Source: Ensifer sp. LCM 4579 (GTDB taxonomy: Bacteria > Pseudomonadota > Alphaproteobacteria > Rhizobiales > Rhizobiaceae). From it: 64,000 bases of DNA. Made by a program: the position numbers and the translations under genes. Below the pieces are notes generated by a model. It was not told the origin of the DNA. It made no database searches and saw nothing but the letters and a program-made list of their open reading frames with translations. The DNA is taken from assembly GCF_001854885.1 (NCBI RefSeq), contig NZ_MDDV01000007.1, positions 62,001 to 126,000 of the forward strand. Reading direction: 5' to 3'. This document shows positions 51,091-60,254 of this stretch, piece by piece; position 1 is the stretch's first letter, and each line of letters begins with the position of its first letter.

Positions 51091-51136
51091 CCGACCGTAC
51101 AGCCTGAGCGCATACGGCGATCGAAAGGAGACCCCA

Positions 51137-51328
51137 ATGTCCGACCAACGCCCCGGTCCCCGGGACCCTCTTTCCGAACTGAGCGCGTCGGAGCAGGCGC
51201 TTTATCTGCGCCGATCCTCGTTGCGCTTTCTCGAATGCGCGATCCATCTCTGCGCCACTCATATGACGCTCGAAGAAGTGGCAGACCTGCTTGAGCAGGA
51301 GGCGGAGCAGCTTCGCCGCTTCGGCTGA
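51137..51328 (+). CDS. Small helical hypothetical protein
   Basis: The 63-residue product begins MSDQRPGPRDPLSELSASEQALYLRRSSLRFLECAIH and continues with LCATHMTLEEVADLLEQEAEQLRRFG. It looks like two helices around Cys residues, without signal or spans. The ATG has an AAGGAG site. It is probably cotranscribed with the membrane protein 46 bases upstream. Function is unknown. Confidence 0.68.
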   Translation: MSDQRPGPRDPLSELSASEQALYLRRSSLRFLECAIHLCATHMTLEEVADLLEQEAEQLRRFG

Positions 51329-51616
51329 TTGGGGTCGGAACAACTTATGTCGCGGCATAGTGATCTGCCGTAGTCTTATATGAGAGTGATTCGCGGAACG
51401 ATCCCTGCGCTGCGCTTAAACAGATCATTGGCAAGCGGCGGCGCTGGTCTCTTCCCAGGCCGACGGCGGCGGTCATCGGTCATCCGCTAAAAAAGCGGGA
51501 AGCTTGACAGTTCCAATCAAAGAGCGGAAAACACAGCGCATGGGGCTGCGATCACCCCACGAGGCGACAGCCGAAGCATCGCGTCCATTCAACCGCTCAC
51601 ACGGAGGACGCATCTT
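51329..51616. other. Intergenic region before the chromate genes
   Basis: This stretch carries GGAGG eight to nine bases before the GTG at 51617 and two isolated GGAAC motifs (about 51337 and 51395) with no matching -10. I see no gene and no clear operator. Confidence 0.4.
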
Positions 51617-52438
51617 GTGTCGTCGCTTCTTGAAATTTCCCCCGAAAAGCTGGGCCGCCTCATCGGCACCCCGAAATGCCCCGAGATCATCGACGTTCGC
51701 CTCGACGAGGACTTCGACGCCGATCCGCGCCTGGTACCCGGCTCGATCCGGCGCGACTATCGCAATGTGCAGGAATGGATTGATCAGCTCAAGTCAGATT
51801 CCGCGGTCGTGATCTGCCATCGAGGCAAGAAGCTCAGCTACGGTGTCGCCGCCTGGCTTCGCCACTATGGCGTTGCCGCGGACGTGCTCGAAGGCGGCTT
51901 CGAAGCCTGGGCAGAGAGCGGGTTACCGACCGTACGCGCTTCAGCAATACCGGAGCGGGATGCGAGCGGATGTACCGTCTGGGTGACAAGGGCACGGCCG
52001 AAGATCGACCGCATCGCCTGCCCGTGGCTGATCCGCCGCTTCGTCGACCCACGAGCTGTCTTCCTGTTCGTGTCGCCGTCCGAGGTCGAGGTGGTCGGCG
52101 ATCGTTTCGCCGCGACGCCCTTCGACATCGACGCCCCGATCCGCTGGAGCCATCGTGGAGAGCTTTGCACCTTCGACGTCATGGTCGAGGAATTCGGCCT
52201 TTCGACCGATCCGCTGCTACGGCTTGCGACGATCGTGCGCGGCGCGGACACTTCCCGCCTCGATCTCGCTCCGCAAGCGCCCGGTCTTTTGGCCGCATCT
52301 CTCGGCCTGTCGCGCATGTATGCGGACGATCTTGAGCAATTGGAGGCCGGCATGCTCCTCTACGACGCCTTTTACCGCTGGTGCCGGGATGCTACCGACG
52401 AAATGCACAACTGGCCTTCGCCAAAGAAGGATTCGTGA
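51617..52438 (+). CDS. Rhodanese domain fused to ChrB C-terminal-like domain (chromate resistance)
   Basis: The start is the GTG at 51617 after GGAGG. Residues 1-105 form a rhodanese domain, with the active-site Cys in AVVICHRGKKLSYGVAAWL. Residues 115-273 match the chromate-resistance-associated domain (VTRARPKIDRIACPWLIRRFVDPRAVFLFVSPSEVEVV and LYDAFYRWCRD). The usual ChrB is a separate regulator with a different N terminus. This form may sense or reduce chromate. It is one base from chrA. Confidence 0.85.
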   Translation: MSSLLEISPEKLGRLIGTPKCPEIIDVRLDEDFDADPRLVPGSIRRDYRNVQEWIDQLKSDSAVVICHRGKKLSYGVAAWLRHYGVAADVLEGGFEAWAESGLPTVRASAIPERDASGCTVWVTRARPKIDRIACPWLIRRFVDPRAVFLFVSPSEVEVVGDRFAATPFDIDAPIRWSHRGELCTFDVMVEEFGLSTDPLLRLATIVRGADTSRLDLAPQAPGLLAASLGLSRMYADDLEQLEAGMLLYDAFYRWCRDATDEMHNWPSPKKDS

Positions 52439-53848
52439 ATGACCCAGGTTGCAAACAGGGCTGCGCCTGATGTGGCGCGGCAAGAGTATGGTCACGGCAT
52501 TCCCTTCGGCGAGGCCGTCCGCGTCTGGGCGAGGATCGCGGCCCTGAGCTTCGGCGGCCCGGCCGGGCAGATCGCCGTGATGCACCGCATCCTCGTCGAC
52601 GAGAAGCGCTGGGTCGGCGAGCACCGCTTTCTGCATGCCCTGAACTACTGTATGCTGCTGCCCGGCCCCGAGGCGCAGCAGCTTGCCGTCTATATAGGCT
52701 GGCTTCTGCACCGCACCGCCGGTGGCCTCGTCGCCGGGACGCTGTTCGTGCTGCCGGGTTTCCTCGCCATCCTTGGCTTGAGCTACATTTATGCCGCATT
52801 CGGCAATGTCACCGTTGTCGAAGGTCTGTTCTTCGGGCTCAAGGCCGCAGTACTCGCTGTCGTCGTGCATGCCGTGTTCCGGATCGGCGGCAGGGCGCTG
52901 AAAAATCGCTTGATGATCGGCATTGCCGCCGCCGCCTTCGTCGCCATCTTCTTCTTCCGCGTGCCCTTTCCGCTGATCATCCTGGCGGCGGGCATCATCG
53001 GCTATATCGGCGGCCGCTCCGGTTCGCCGCTCTTCCGGATCGGCGGCGGTCACAAGGCGGGAACGGGTCCCGTCCTCATGGACGAGGATTCAGTGCTGGG
53101 AGAGGATATCCCCGCCCACGCGCGCCCGAACCTTGAATGGTCCCTGCGGGTTTCGGCGATGTTCTCTGCACTGTGGCTCGTGCCACTGGCTCTGCTGACC
53201 GCCCTTCTTGGCGTAGACAACGTCTTTACGCAGATCGGGCTTTTCTTCAGCCAGATGGCGGTCGTGACCTTCGGAGGAGCCTACGCGGTGCTCGCCTATG
53301 TCGCACAAGAGGCGGTCCAGCACTACGGCTGGCTGAAGCCAGGCGAGATGCTCGACGGCCTCGGCATGGCGGAAACGACGCCGGGCCCCCTGATCATGGT
53401 CGTGCAGTTCGTCGGGTTCATAGGAGCCTACCGCGATCCGGGTACCCTTCACCCGATGACGGCGGCGACTCTCGCGGCGATCCTGACGACCTGGGTAACT
53501 TTCGTACCCTGCTTCCTTTGGATCTTCCTCGGGGCACCCTTCATCGAGCGGCTGCGCAGCAACGCGGCGCTCACGGGTGCGATGTCGGCAATCACTGCCG
53601 CTGTCGTCGGGGTCATCCTCAACCTCGCGGTCTGGTTCGGCCTGCACACGCTGTTTGCCAACGTGACCACTCTGAAGCTCGGATGGTTCGCGCTTGACAT
53701 TCCTGTGATGGCGTCGCTCGTCGTGCCTTCTCTGGTTTTGACGATCGCCGCCGGGGTTGCGATTTTCCGTTACCACGCATCGATCATCGCGACGCTTCTG
53801 GTCTGCGCTCTAGGAGGCCTCGTGTGGACGGCCTTCATCGGGGCTTAA
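52439..53848 (+). CDS. chrA: Chromate transporter ChrA
   Basis: The 469-residue protein is a two-domain CHR-family transporter of about ten to twelve spans. The first half has SFGGPAGQIAVMHRILVDEKRWVGEHRFLHALNYCMLLPGPEAQQL. The second half has VTFGGAYAVLAYVAQEAV and GLGMAETTPGPLIMVVQFVGF. ChrA exports chromate, relieving sulfate-analogue toxicity. It is directly behind the rhodanese/ChrB-like gene, probably coregulated. Confidence 0.92.
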   Translation: MTQVANRAAPDVARQEYGHGIPFGEAVRVWARIAALSFGGPAGQIAVMHRILVDEKRWVGEHRFLHALNYCMLLPGPEAQQLAVYIGWLLHRTAGGLVAGTLFVLPGFLAILGLSYIYAAFGNVTVVEGLFFGLKAAVLAVVVHAVFRIGGRALKNRLMIGIAAAAFVAIFFFRVPFPLIILAAGIIGYIGGRSGSPLFRIGGGHKAGTGPVLMDEDSVLGEDIPAHARPNLEWSLRVSAMFSALWLVPLALLTALLGVDNVFTQIGLFFSQMAVVTFGGAYAVLAYVAQEAVQHYGWLKPGEMLDGLGMAETTPGPLIMVVQFVGFIGAYRDPGTLHPMTAATLAAILTTWVTFVPCFLWIFLGAPFIERLRSNAALTGAMSAITAAVVGVILNLAVWFGLHTLFANVTTLKLGWFALDIPVMASLVVPSLVLTIAAGVAIFRYHASIIATLLVCALGGLVWTAFIGA

Positions 53849-53926
53849 TGGTTCCGAAGGTGAGGCTGCTTTGATCGGAATCCTGGTCAGCGACCTCAGT
53901 CTAACAGATCTTCTTGCTTCCCTATC

Positions 53927-53944
53927 GCACCCGTCTACGGGTGC
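53927..53944. terminator. Hairpin overlapping the methyltransferase stop
   Basis: GCACCCG and CGGGTGC form perfect seven-base arms with a TCTA loop. The hairpin includes the stop codon of the minus-strand methyltransferase and lies 80 bases behind chrA. It may end both transcripts. Confidence 0.5.
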
Positions 53945-54705
53945 GCCGCGCCGCCGATCACCCGCAATGTCGGTTCATCAAGGTACGGCCGCTCGCCGCG
54001 CCGCACCAGATAGACCTCCCGTTCGGGATTGGCCTCGATAACGAAGCCGGAACTGCGCAGCATGGCCTCGACGCATGCCCGGTTCGGAATGAACCAGTTG
54101 GTCGGATCGCCCGCGAAGCGACGTTCCACGAAGAACAGCTTCGGATAGTCCGGACGATCGAAAATCCCCCACTCCTTGAAATCGTAGTCAGGATCGAGCT
54201 GTGCCACCGATTTCGTGCCGCGCTGCATGCACTGGAACAGCATGTTTTCCCCGACAACATGCTCGTAAAGCAGGTCGAGCGCGAGCAGCGGATGGCGAAG
54301 ATGGTAGAGAACGCCCATGAACAGGACGAGGTCGAATCTTTCGCGCAGTAGGGCGATGTCGTAGACCGACATGAGCCTGAACTCGATCTCCACTCCCGCC
54401 CGCTCGGCGGCGAATTTTGCCTGCCGCAGATAATGCGGATCTGAATCGATACCAAGCACGCGCCCCGCATTGCGCCGCTTCATTTCCTGTGCATAGAAGC
54501 CGGCGTTGCAGCCGATGTCGAGCACGCTCCTGCCGGCGAGGTCTTCCGGGACCACATGTTTGAAGCTATTCCATTTCACCGCAGGATAATCGCCGAGAAA
54601 GTGATCCGGCGACGTCTCGATGCCTTGGATACGCATATTGTGGAACCACGGTCCAAGCGCCGCGATATCTTCTTTGAGCGCCATGCCCTCCGTCTCCTCA
54701 GGCAT
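53935..54705 (-). CDS. SAM-dependent methyltransferase associated with glycosyltransferases
   Basis: The 256-residue protein has an N-terminal domain, then SAM motif SVLDIGCNAGFYAQEMKRR (about 60-78). It continues with VLGIDSDPHYLRQA and FDLVLFMGVLYHLRHPLLALDLL. The overall form resembles the CmoB-like methyltransferase family that is regularly found beside glycosyltransferases. Its target is likely a sugar or glycan hydroxyl. It is the last gene of the eight-gene operon, two bases after the UXS-like gene. Confidence 0.8.
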   Translation of the reverse strand: MPEETEGMALKEDIAALGPWFHNMRIQGIETSPDHFLGDYPAVKWNSFKHVVPEDLAGRSVLDIGCNAGFYAQEMKRRNAGRVLGIDSDPHYLRQAKFAAERAGVEIEFRLMSVYDIALLRERFDLVLFMGVLYHLRHPLLALDLLYEHVVGENMLFQCMQRGTKSVAQLDPDYDFKEWGIFDRPDYPKLFFVERRFAGDPTNWFIPNRACVEAMLRSSGFVIEANPEREVYLVRRGERPYLDEPTLRVIGGAAHP

Positions 54706-54707
54706 CG

Positions 54708-55748
54708 TCAGACTGGCTGCGATGAAACAGACGTTTGCGGCTGCTGGCCGCGGCGATTGCGGCGTTGGGCGGGCCGACGCTTTGGAAGCGCCGCCTGGAA
54801 CCAGCGGATCGTATGGGAAAGGCCCTCGGTGAGCGGTACCCTCGGCTCCCAGCCGAGCAGTGCCTTCGCGCGGGAAATATCGGGACGGCGGCGCGAGGGG
54901 TCATCCGGAGGCAGCGGCGCATAGACGATGCTCGAGGCCGTTTTGATCTTCGACAGGACCAGCTCGGCGAGTTCGTTGACCGTGAATTCGCCGGGATTGC
55001 CGAGATTGACCGCTCCGCCCGGGTTTGGGCCGCAGTTCATGAGCCTGATGAGCCCCTCGACGAGATCCGTCACATAGCAGAAGGAGCGCGTTTGCTCGCC
55101 GCTTCCATAGACCGTGAGCGGTTCATTGCTTAGGGCCTGAACGACAAAATTCGAGACGATGCGTCCATCATTCGGGCGCATATGTGGTCCATAGGTGTTG
55201 AAGATGCGCGCGACCCTCGCATCCACGTTCCCGGCCCTGAGGCTGTCGAAGCACAGGGCCTCGGCCGCTCGTTTGCCTTCGTCATAACAAGCCCTTGGCC
55301 CGGTGCAGTTGACGTGGCCCCAGTAATCCTCCTGCTGCGGATGTTCCTCCGGATCACCGTAGACCTCGCTGGTGGAAGCCTGCAGGAAGGTCGCGCCATG
55401 GCGCTCCGCCGCCCGCAACAGGTTGCCCGTTCCTGTCACGCTGGTCAGCATCGTGTGAATCGGATCGGCCTGATAGTCTTTTGGCGAGGCCGGGCATGCA
55501 AGATTATAGATCTGATCGATGGGGCCATCGATCTGGATTTCGTCGCAGACGTCCTGCTCGACCAACGTAAAATAGGGATTGCTCTTCAAGGCGCTGACAT
55601 TGACGGGAGAGCCCGTGAGATAGCTGTCGAGGCAGATCACCCGATTGCCGCGCTCGATGAGGACCGAGCAAAGGTGCGAGCCGACGAAACCCGCGCCGCC
55701 GGCAACCAGGACGACCTTTCCGTCGTTCAATCTGTTTCGTTTTACCAT
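54708..55748 (-). CDS. UDP-glucuronate decarboxylase-like epimerase (extended SDR)
   Basis: The 346-residue protein starts MVKRNRLNDGKVVLVAGGAGFVGSHLCSVLIERG (Rossmann motif). It shows the UXS-type segments QIYNLACPASPKDYQADPIHTM, STSEVYGDPEEHPQQEDYWGHVNCTGPRACYDEGKR (YxxxK) and FNTYGPHMRPNDGRIVSNF. This family converts UDP-glucuronate to UDP-xylose. A C-terminal Arg/Gln-rich tail of about 40 residues is extra. Its presence suggests a pentose in the glycan. Confidence 0.9.
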   Translation of the reverse strand: MVKRNRLNDGKVVLVAGGAGFVGSHLCSVLIERGNRVICLDSYLTGSPVNVSALKSNPYFTLVEQDVCDEIQIDGPIDQIYNLACPASPKDYQADPIHTMLTSVTGTGNLLRAAERHGATFLQASTSEVYGDPEEHPQQEDYWGHVNCTGPRACYDEGKRAAEALCFDSLRAGNVDARVARIFNTYGPHMRPNDGRIVSNFVVQALSNEPLTVYGSGEQTRSFCYVTDLVEGLIRLMNCGPNPGGAVNLGNPGEFTVNELAELVLSKIKTASSIVYAPLPPDDPSRRRPDISRAKALLGWEPRVPLTEGLSHTIRWFQAALPKRRPAQRRNRRGQQPQTSVSSQPV

Positions 55749-55769
55749 TGGGCCGTTCTCCTTTCGGTG

Positions 55770-56888
55770 TTAGGCCGGAAGCCGCCGCATGAGATGGGTC
55801 GCGGCAAGGTCGCCCCTGGGCGAGACATTTTCGATTGCCTCGACGAAGGCTCTCGCGCGCACCTCGGCGCTGTGCGCGCTGGCCACACGTCTATAGGCGG
55901 CTTCCGCAATCGCCTCGCATTGCCGATCGTCCAGTTCCATCAGTGCCGTGACGATGTCGCTGCCGGTGCGTGCAACGACAAGGGCTTCGCCGGGAGGGAA
56001 GAAATTTTCGATGCCCTCCCACCAGTCGCTGATCAGGGGCGTGCGGCAAGCCGCCGCCTCGAAGAGGCGCACGCTCGGCGACCAGCCGGCCGCGATCATG
56101 TCACTGCGCGTGACGTTTAGCGTGAAGCGCTGGCGGCTGTAGAATTCGGCGTGCTCGGATGGAGGCAGATGCTCTATGCGCTCCACATTCTCCGGCCAGC
56201 GGATGTCCACGGGATAGCTTGGCCCTGCGACGACGAAACGCTTCTCCGGCAATTGCCGGGCCGGTTCGATCAGCAGCCGTTCGAGAGCGGGCTGCCGATC
56301 CGGGCTATAGGTTCCAAGATAGCCGAGATCCCATGTCCTTCGCGCACCGCTATTGCGATATGCCTGGAGATCGACGGCACAATAGAGCGGCAGCGGTTGG
56401 CTCGCCCCGAACTCCTGGCGAAGCCTCGAGATCGTCTTGCCTCCCGAGAAGGAAAAATAAAGGTCGAAGGCTGGTATCTGGCGACGTGCCAGATATTCCT
56501 CGTCGCCGCGCGCCAGCTTCGAAAGCGTCACCGGCGTGTCAATGTCGTAGAAGCAAAGCCGCTTCGGCACGAGACGGGAAACGGCGTCGATCACATGGAC
56601 GCCCTGCGGCACGTAGGAGCCGATGACGACGGCATCCGCCGTTGCGAGCCTATGGGCGTGGCGGGCAAGGAGTTCATCGACGCTGGTGTAGAAGATCAGA
56701 TCGCAGAAATCCGGGTCGGCCAAATCGCGGCGCGAGGCGTACCATGGAACGTCGCGCTCCAGGAAAGTCACTCGGTGCCCCGCGGCGTGGACACCGCGAA
56801 GCAGTGCCCGGAACGTGGTTGCGTGGCCGTTGCCCCAGGAGGAGGAAAGCGAGAGGCCGAGAACGACGATGTCGAGGGCGCATCTCAT
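55770..56888 (-). CDS. CgeB-like glycosyltransferase
   Basis: The ATG at 56888 overlaps the preceding gene's stop as ATGA. The 372-residue protein has a GT-B layout. The N-terminal Rossmann half starts LDIVVLGLSLSSSWGNGHATTFRALLRG, and the C-terminal half has SVRLFEAAACRTPLISDWWEGIENFFPPGEALVV. These are features of CgeB-like glycosyltransferases (PF13524). It is one of three related genes in a row, each transferring probably a different sugar. The acceptor is not evident. Confidence 0.82.
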   Translation of the reverse strand: MRCALDIVVLGLSLSSSWGNGHATTFRALLRGVHAAGHRVTFLERDVPWYASRRDLADPDFCDLIFYTSVDELLARHAHRLATADAVVIGSYVPQGVHVIDAVSRLVPKRLCFYDIDTPVTLSKLARGDEEYLARRQIPAFDLYFSFSGGKTISRLRQEFGASQPLPLYCAVDLQAYRNSGARRTWDLGYLGTYSPDRQPALERLLIEPARQLPEKRFVVAGPSYPVDIRWPENVERIEHLPPSEHAEFYSRQRFTLNVTRSDMIAAGWSPSVRLFEAAACRTPLISDWWEGIENFFPPGEALVVARTGSDIVTALMELDDRQCEAIAEAAYRRVASAHSAEVRARAFVEAIENVSPRGDLAATHLMRRLPA

Positions 56889-57973
56889 TCCGCGGCCCCC
56901 GGACGCTTGAACCACCGGCGGAATATTTGGTCCACCTCCGAAGCGCGATGCGCATAGGTGTGCTCGCCGAGAACGCGGCTGAGTGCCCGTTGACCGATTT
57001 GCCTCGCGTCGCCCGCACTCAGGCTGCACATCAGTTCGGCAACGTCCCGGCCATCTCTGGCGACCAGCACCTCTTCTTGAGGTTTCAGGAAGAGGTCGAT
57101 GCCCTCCCAGGCATCCGTGATCAGGCACGCTCCGGCACCAGCCGCCTCGAACACGCGGGTCGCCGGCGAGAACCCATTCTCCGCCATGCTGGAGCGCGAG
57201 ATGTTGAGGACCGCTTTCGGGGTTGCATTGAAGGCATTGTGATCGGCGGTCGGTACATGGCCGATATAGGCCACACTCGCCGGCAACGGTTTATCGTGCC
57301 AGCCTGCTCCGCCAAGCAGGAAGCGGCGCTCCGGAAGCTTCGACGCAGGATCGAGGAAGAAGGCTTCGACGCGCGATTCCCGGTCGGGCAGCCGATTGCC
57401 AAGGAAGGCGAGATCAGCGGCAAAGCGCGGATCCGGAGCAACAGGGTGATGGGTCTGCGGGTCGAGCGCATTGTAGACGGGGATACATTCCCGTGCCCCG
57501 ATAGCCCGGTACGACCGGACAACGGGATCGCCTCCCCCATAGGTCAATACGAGATCCAGCGAAGCAAGGGTGCTCCGGAGCGGATGGTCCGGAGCGGCCT
57601 TCAGCCCCGCCAGGGTCGCGGGTGCGTCGACGTCCCAGAAGATCTTCAGTGCGGTCGGCCGGGCCGCTGCCAGCACCTCTTCGAGCAGCAAATCGTCTTC
57701 GAAGCCCACTCCGCTTGCCTTGACGACGATGTCGGCGCCGGCCGCTTCAGCCGCGGCGCGCTTCATGGCGGCAACCGAACCCTCATAGACGACGACGCGG
57801 CACCATGTCGGTGGATCGATGTCCCGGTGTTTCTGCCGATCGTAGACGTCCGGCTCGTAGAATGTGATCTCGTAGCCCCGCGATGCAAGCGCCCGCAACA
57901 GCCCTCGATAGTAAGTGGCCGCGCCGTTCCAATAGGCCGAAACGAGGCTGGAGCCGTAAAATGCAATCCTCAT
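56885..57973 (-). CDS. CgeB-like glycosyltransferase
   Basis: The start at 57973 overlaps the preceding stop as ATGA. The 362-residue protein begins MRIAFYGSSLVSAYWNGAATYYRGLLRAL and has ATRVFEAAGAGACLITDAWEGIDLFLKPQEEVLV in the nucleotide-binding half. It shares layout with both neighbours. It also has NPSRSSMAENGFS-like substrate residues (NISRSSMAENGFSPATR). The triple arrangement suggests stepwise assembly of an oligosaccharide. Confidence 0.82.
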   Translation of the reverse strand: MRIAFYGSSLVSAYWNGAATYYRGLLRALASRGYEITFYEPDVYDRQKHRDIDPPTWCRVVVYEGSVAAMKRAAAEAAGADIVVKASGVGFEDDLLLEEVLAAARPTALKIFWDVDAPATLAGLKAAPDHPLRSTLASLDLVLTYGGGDPVVRSYRAIGARECIPVYNALDPQTHHPVAPDPRFAADLAFLGNRLPDRESRVEAFFLDPASKLPERRFLLGGAGWHDKPLPASVAYIGHVPTADHNAFNATPKAVLNISRSSMAENGFSPATRVFEAAGAGACLITDAWEGIDLFLKPQEEVLVARDGRDVAELMCSLSAGDARQIGQRALSRVLGEHTYAHRASEVDQIFRRWFKRPGAAE

Positions 57974-59106
57974 AGCGTCGCCTCCTCCCGCGTAATGTGA
58001 GCCGCGCCCTTGCCCGGCCTGTAGGGCGCGACGATCCGCAGGAGCTCGTCGACGCGATGGGCGCAGGTATGGCGGGCGCGGATGGTTGCGAGACCTGAGG
58101 CCACCATTTCGCGCGCGAATTCCGGTTCGAGAAGCACCTGGCGCAACAGTCGCTTCATCTCCTTGCCGTCTCCGGCAGAGACGAAATCCCTGCCGGAACG
58201 GAACAGGCCCTCCACGTCGTCCCAAGGCGCCGATATCAGCGGAATGCCGCAGGCAAGCGCTTCGAACACGCGAATGGTCGGAATGCCCGGCAGCGCCTCG
58301 ACATAGGGGCGGCGTGGAATGTGCACCGTCACGCGGTGCTCGGCGAAGGCACGGGGGACTGCCGCATTCGCAATCCAACCGCCATAGGCGATGCCCGCGT
58401 CGCGCAGTCTCCCAAGGGCTGCGTCGGGATATCTGACCCCACGGACCGAAGCCTTGAGCTGCAATTCCCGCGCGGGTTCGACGAAGAGCGAGACAATCTC
58501 GGCGCTGCGCTCCTCGTCGCCCCAATTGCCGATCCAGACGAGATCGCCGCGCTTGTCGACGCCGGGCAGGGGCTGGAACAGGGATGTGTCGGCGGCCTCG
58601 TGCCAGGTGTAAACGTGCGTCCCCCAGCCGGCACGGAGATACCGCTCCCGCAGTGCCTCGCCGAATGCCAGCACGAGGTCGTAGTTCGACAGGTCAAGCC
58701 GGGCAATGTCTGCTTTGGCCGTGACGGCACGATGATGCGTATCGTGGAAGACCAGCGTGAACCGTCCGCCCTCACGACGGATCCGGCCAAGTCGTTTAAC
58801 GATCTTCGGGTCGGTCCATTCGTGGACCACGACGACGTCGGCGGTATTCACTGCCGCCTCGTGATCGAAATCATCTTCGTAAATAGCGGTCCTCAACTCG
58901 GGAAAGTTCTTGAGGAACGCCATGATCGGGCCGACCCCCTGATCGTCGATCAGGTTCCGCCTGCTCCAGGAATCGCCGGGTTCGAGAGCCGTTGCTTCGT
59001 GACCGCGGCGGAGAAGTTCCCGCATGACGCCCCGCAGAAAATGGGCGTTGCCATGGTTCCAGTCGGAAATCAGGGAATGGGTGTAGAAAAGAAATCGCAT
59101 GGTCAC
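57970..59106 (-). CDS. CgeB-like glycosyltransferase
   Basis: The start is GTG 59106, overlapping the preceding stop as GTGA; an ATG six bases later is also possible. The 378-residue protein begins MTMRFLFYTHSLISDWNHGNAHFLRGVMREL and has PTIRVFEALACGIPLISAPWDDVEGLFRSGRDFV. It also carries EDDFDHEAAVNTADVVVVHEWTDP, less conserved in the others. It belongs to the same three-gene set and is the least similar member. Confidence 0.82.
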   Translation of the reverse strand: MTMRFLFYTHSLISDWNHGNAHFLRGVMRELLRRGHEATALEPGDSWSRRNLIDDQGVGPIMAFLKNFPELRTAIYEDDFDHEAAVNTADVVVVHEWTDPKIVKRLGRIRREGGRFTLVFHDTHHRAVTAKADIARLDLSNYDLVLAFGEALRERYLRAGWGTHVYTWHEAADTSLFQPLPGVDKRGDLVWIGNWGDEERSAEIVSLFVEPARELQLKASVRGVRYPDAALGRLRDAGIAYGGWIANAAVPRAFAEHRVTVHIPRRPYVEALPGIPTIRVFEALACGIPLISAPWDDVEGLFRSGRDFVSAGDGKEMKRLLRQVLLEPEFAREMVASGLATIRARHTCAHRVDELLRIVAPYRPGKGAAHITREEATL

Positions 59107-60254
59107 TCCGCTGCCGTCAGTCGGCCAGACGCAAGCATCGCCCGCCGATAAACGTCGAGCATTGCGTCGCGTTGAGCCTCAACCGTGAATTGGCTCGAGC
59201 GCTGGCGCGCGCCCCGCCCCAGTTCAGCCCTGAGATCGGCATCCCGCGCCAGCCGATCGAGTGCATCCGCAAGGGCTGCCGGATCGCCGGGATCGGCGAA
59301 GAGCGCGGCGCCGTCCCAGAGCTCGCGATAGGTGTCGATATCGGAAAGGACGAGGGCTGCACCGCTTCTCGCCGCCTCGAGGGCGGCCAGGCCGAAGGGT
59401 TCGTATAGAGACGGCGAGACGACGATCGCGGCCCTCGACATCAGTGCCATCGTCCGGTCATGGCTGAGTTCGCCAAGACGTTCGGCATGCTCGATCGCCA
59501 GTCGTTCGCCGTTCGGTCCTTCGCACGCCCCGGCCATGGCGACTGGCCAGCGGATCCGGGCGGCAGCGCGGTCGAGCACGATACCGTTCTTGCCTTCATC
59601 CCACCATCTGCCGGCGGCGAAGACGAAGCATTCCTTGACCGCTCGCTGGCAAGGCGCGCTGCTCGCATTATGCACAACCAACAGATTGTCGATCGGACCG
59701 TAACAGCGGGTCAGCGCCGCCGCGTGGCTTCGGCTTGGCGCCAGCACCATGTCGGCCCGGTCGAAGCCTCGCCGGTTTCGGTTTTTTTGCCAGAGCCAGT
59801 GCTCCGGCAGTCCGCAGGCCCGCACCCCTTCGAACCAGGTTGTGACACACGAATGCGAAACCACCACAATCGGTATTTGTAGTTGGAGGCCCACGGCCTG
59901 CGACGGCAGGTTGAGATGCAGGAGTTCGATCGCGTGCTTCAGCGATAATTCGGTCATACGGTCCGCAATCGGATCGAGGTCGGCCTCATCGTCCGCCATC
60001 CAGTCCGGCGGCACGGGCAACCATTCGAGCACGCCGATGCGGTCCGCCTCGCGCCGTTGGCTTGCCGAGGGAGCGGGGCCGAAGCCGACGAAGACGGTCT
60101 CCACGCCGGTCTCGCGCAGGGCGCCCGCAAGGTCCATCGCATAGCGCCAGATGCCGCCCACCGCATCGACGCTCATCAGGAGCCGAAGCGGCACTTTCGT
60201 GCGGGCGCTCGCCTGAGCCGGGGTCGGACGTGGAGATGCGGAACGATTGTTCAT
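59103..60254 (-). CDS. Family 4 glycosyltransferase
   Basis: The 383-residue protein has a GT-B fold. Its N-terminal SVDAVGGIWRYAMDLAGALRETGVETVFVGFG contains the usual glycine loop. In the C-terminal half the donor-site motif is VSPSLYEPFGLAALEAARSGAALVLSDIDTYREL. Such enzymes are retaining transferases using nucleotide sugars. It overlaps the previous epimerase gene by four bases. Confidence 0.88.
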   Translation of the reverse strand: MNNRSASPRPTPAQASARTKVPLRLLMSVDAVGGIWRYAMDLAGALRETGVETVFVGFGPAPSASQRREADRIGVLEWLPVPPDWMADDEADLDPIADRMTELSLKHAIELLHLNLPSQAVGLQLQIPIVVVSHSCVTTWFEGVRACGLPEHWLWQKNRNRRGFDRADMVLAPSRSHAAALTRCYGPIDNLLVVHNASSAPCQRAVKECFVFAAGRWWDEGKNGIVLDRAAARIRWPVAMAGACEGPNGERLAIEHAERLGELSHDRTMALMSRAAIVVSPSLYEPFGLAALEAARSGAALVLSDIDTYRELWDGAALFADPGDPAALADALDRLARDADLRAELGRGARQRSSQFTVEAQRDAMLDVYRRAMLASGRLTAAE

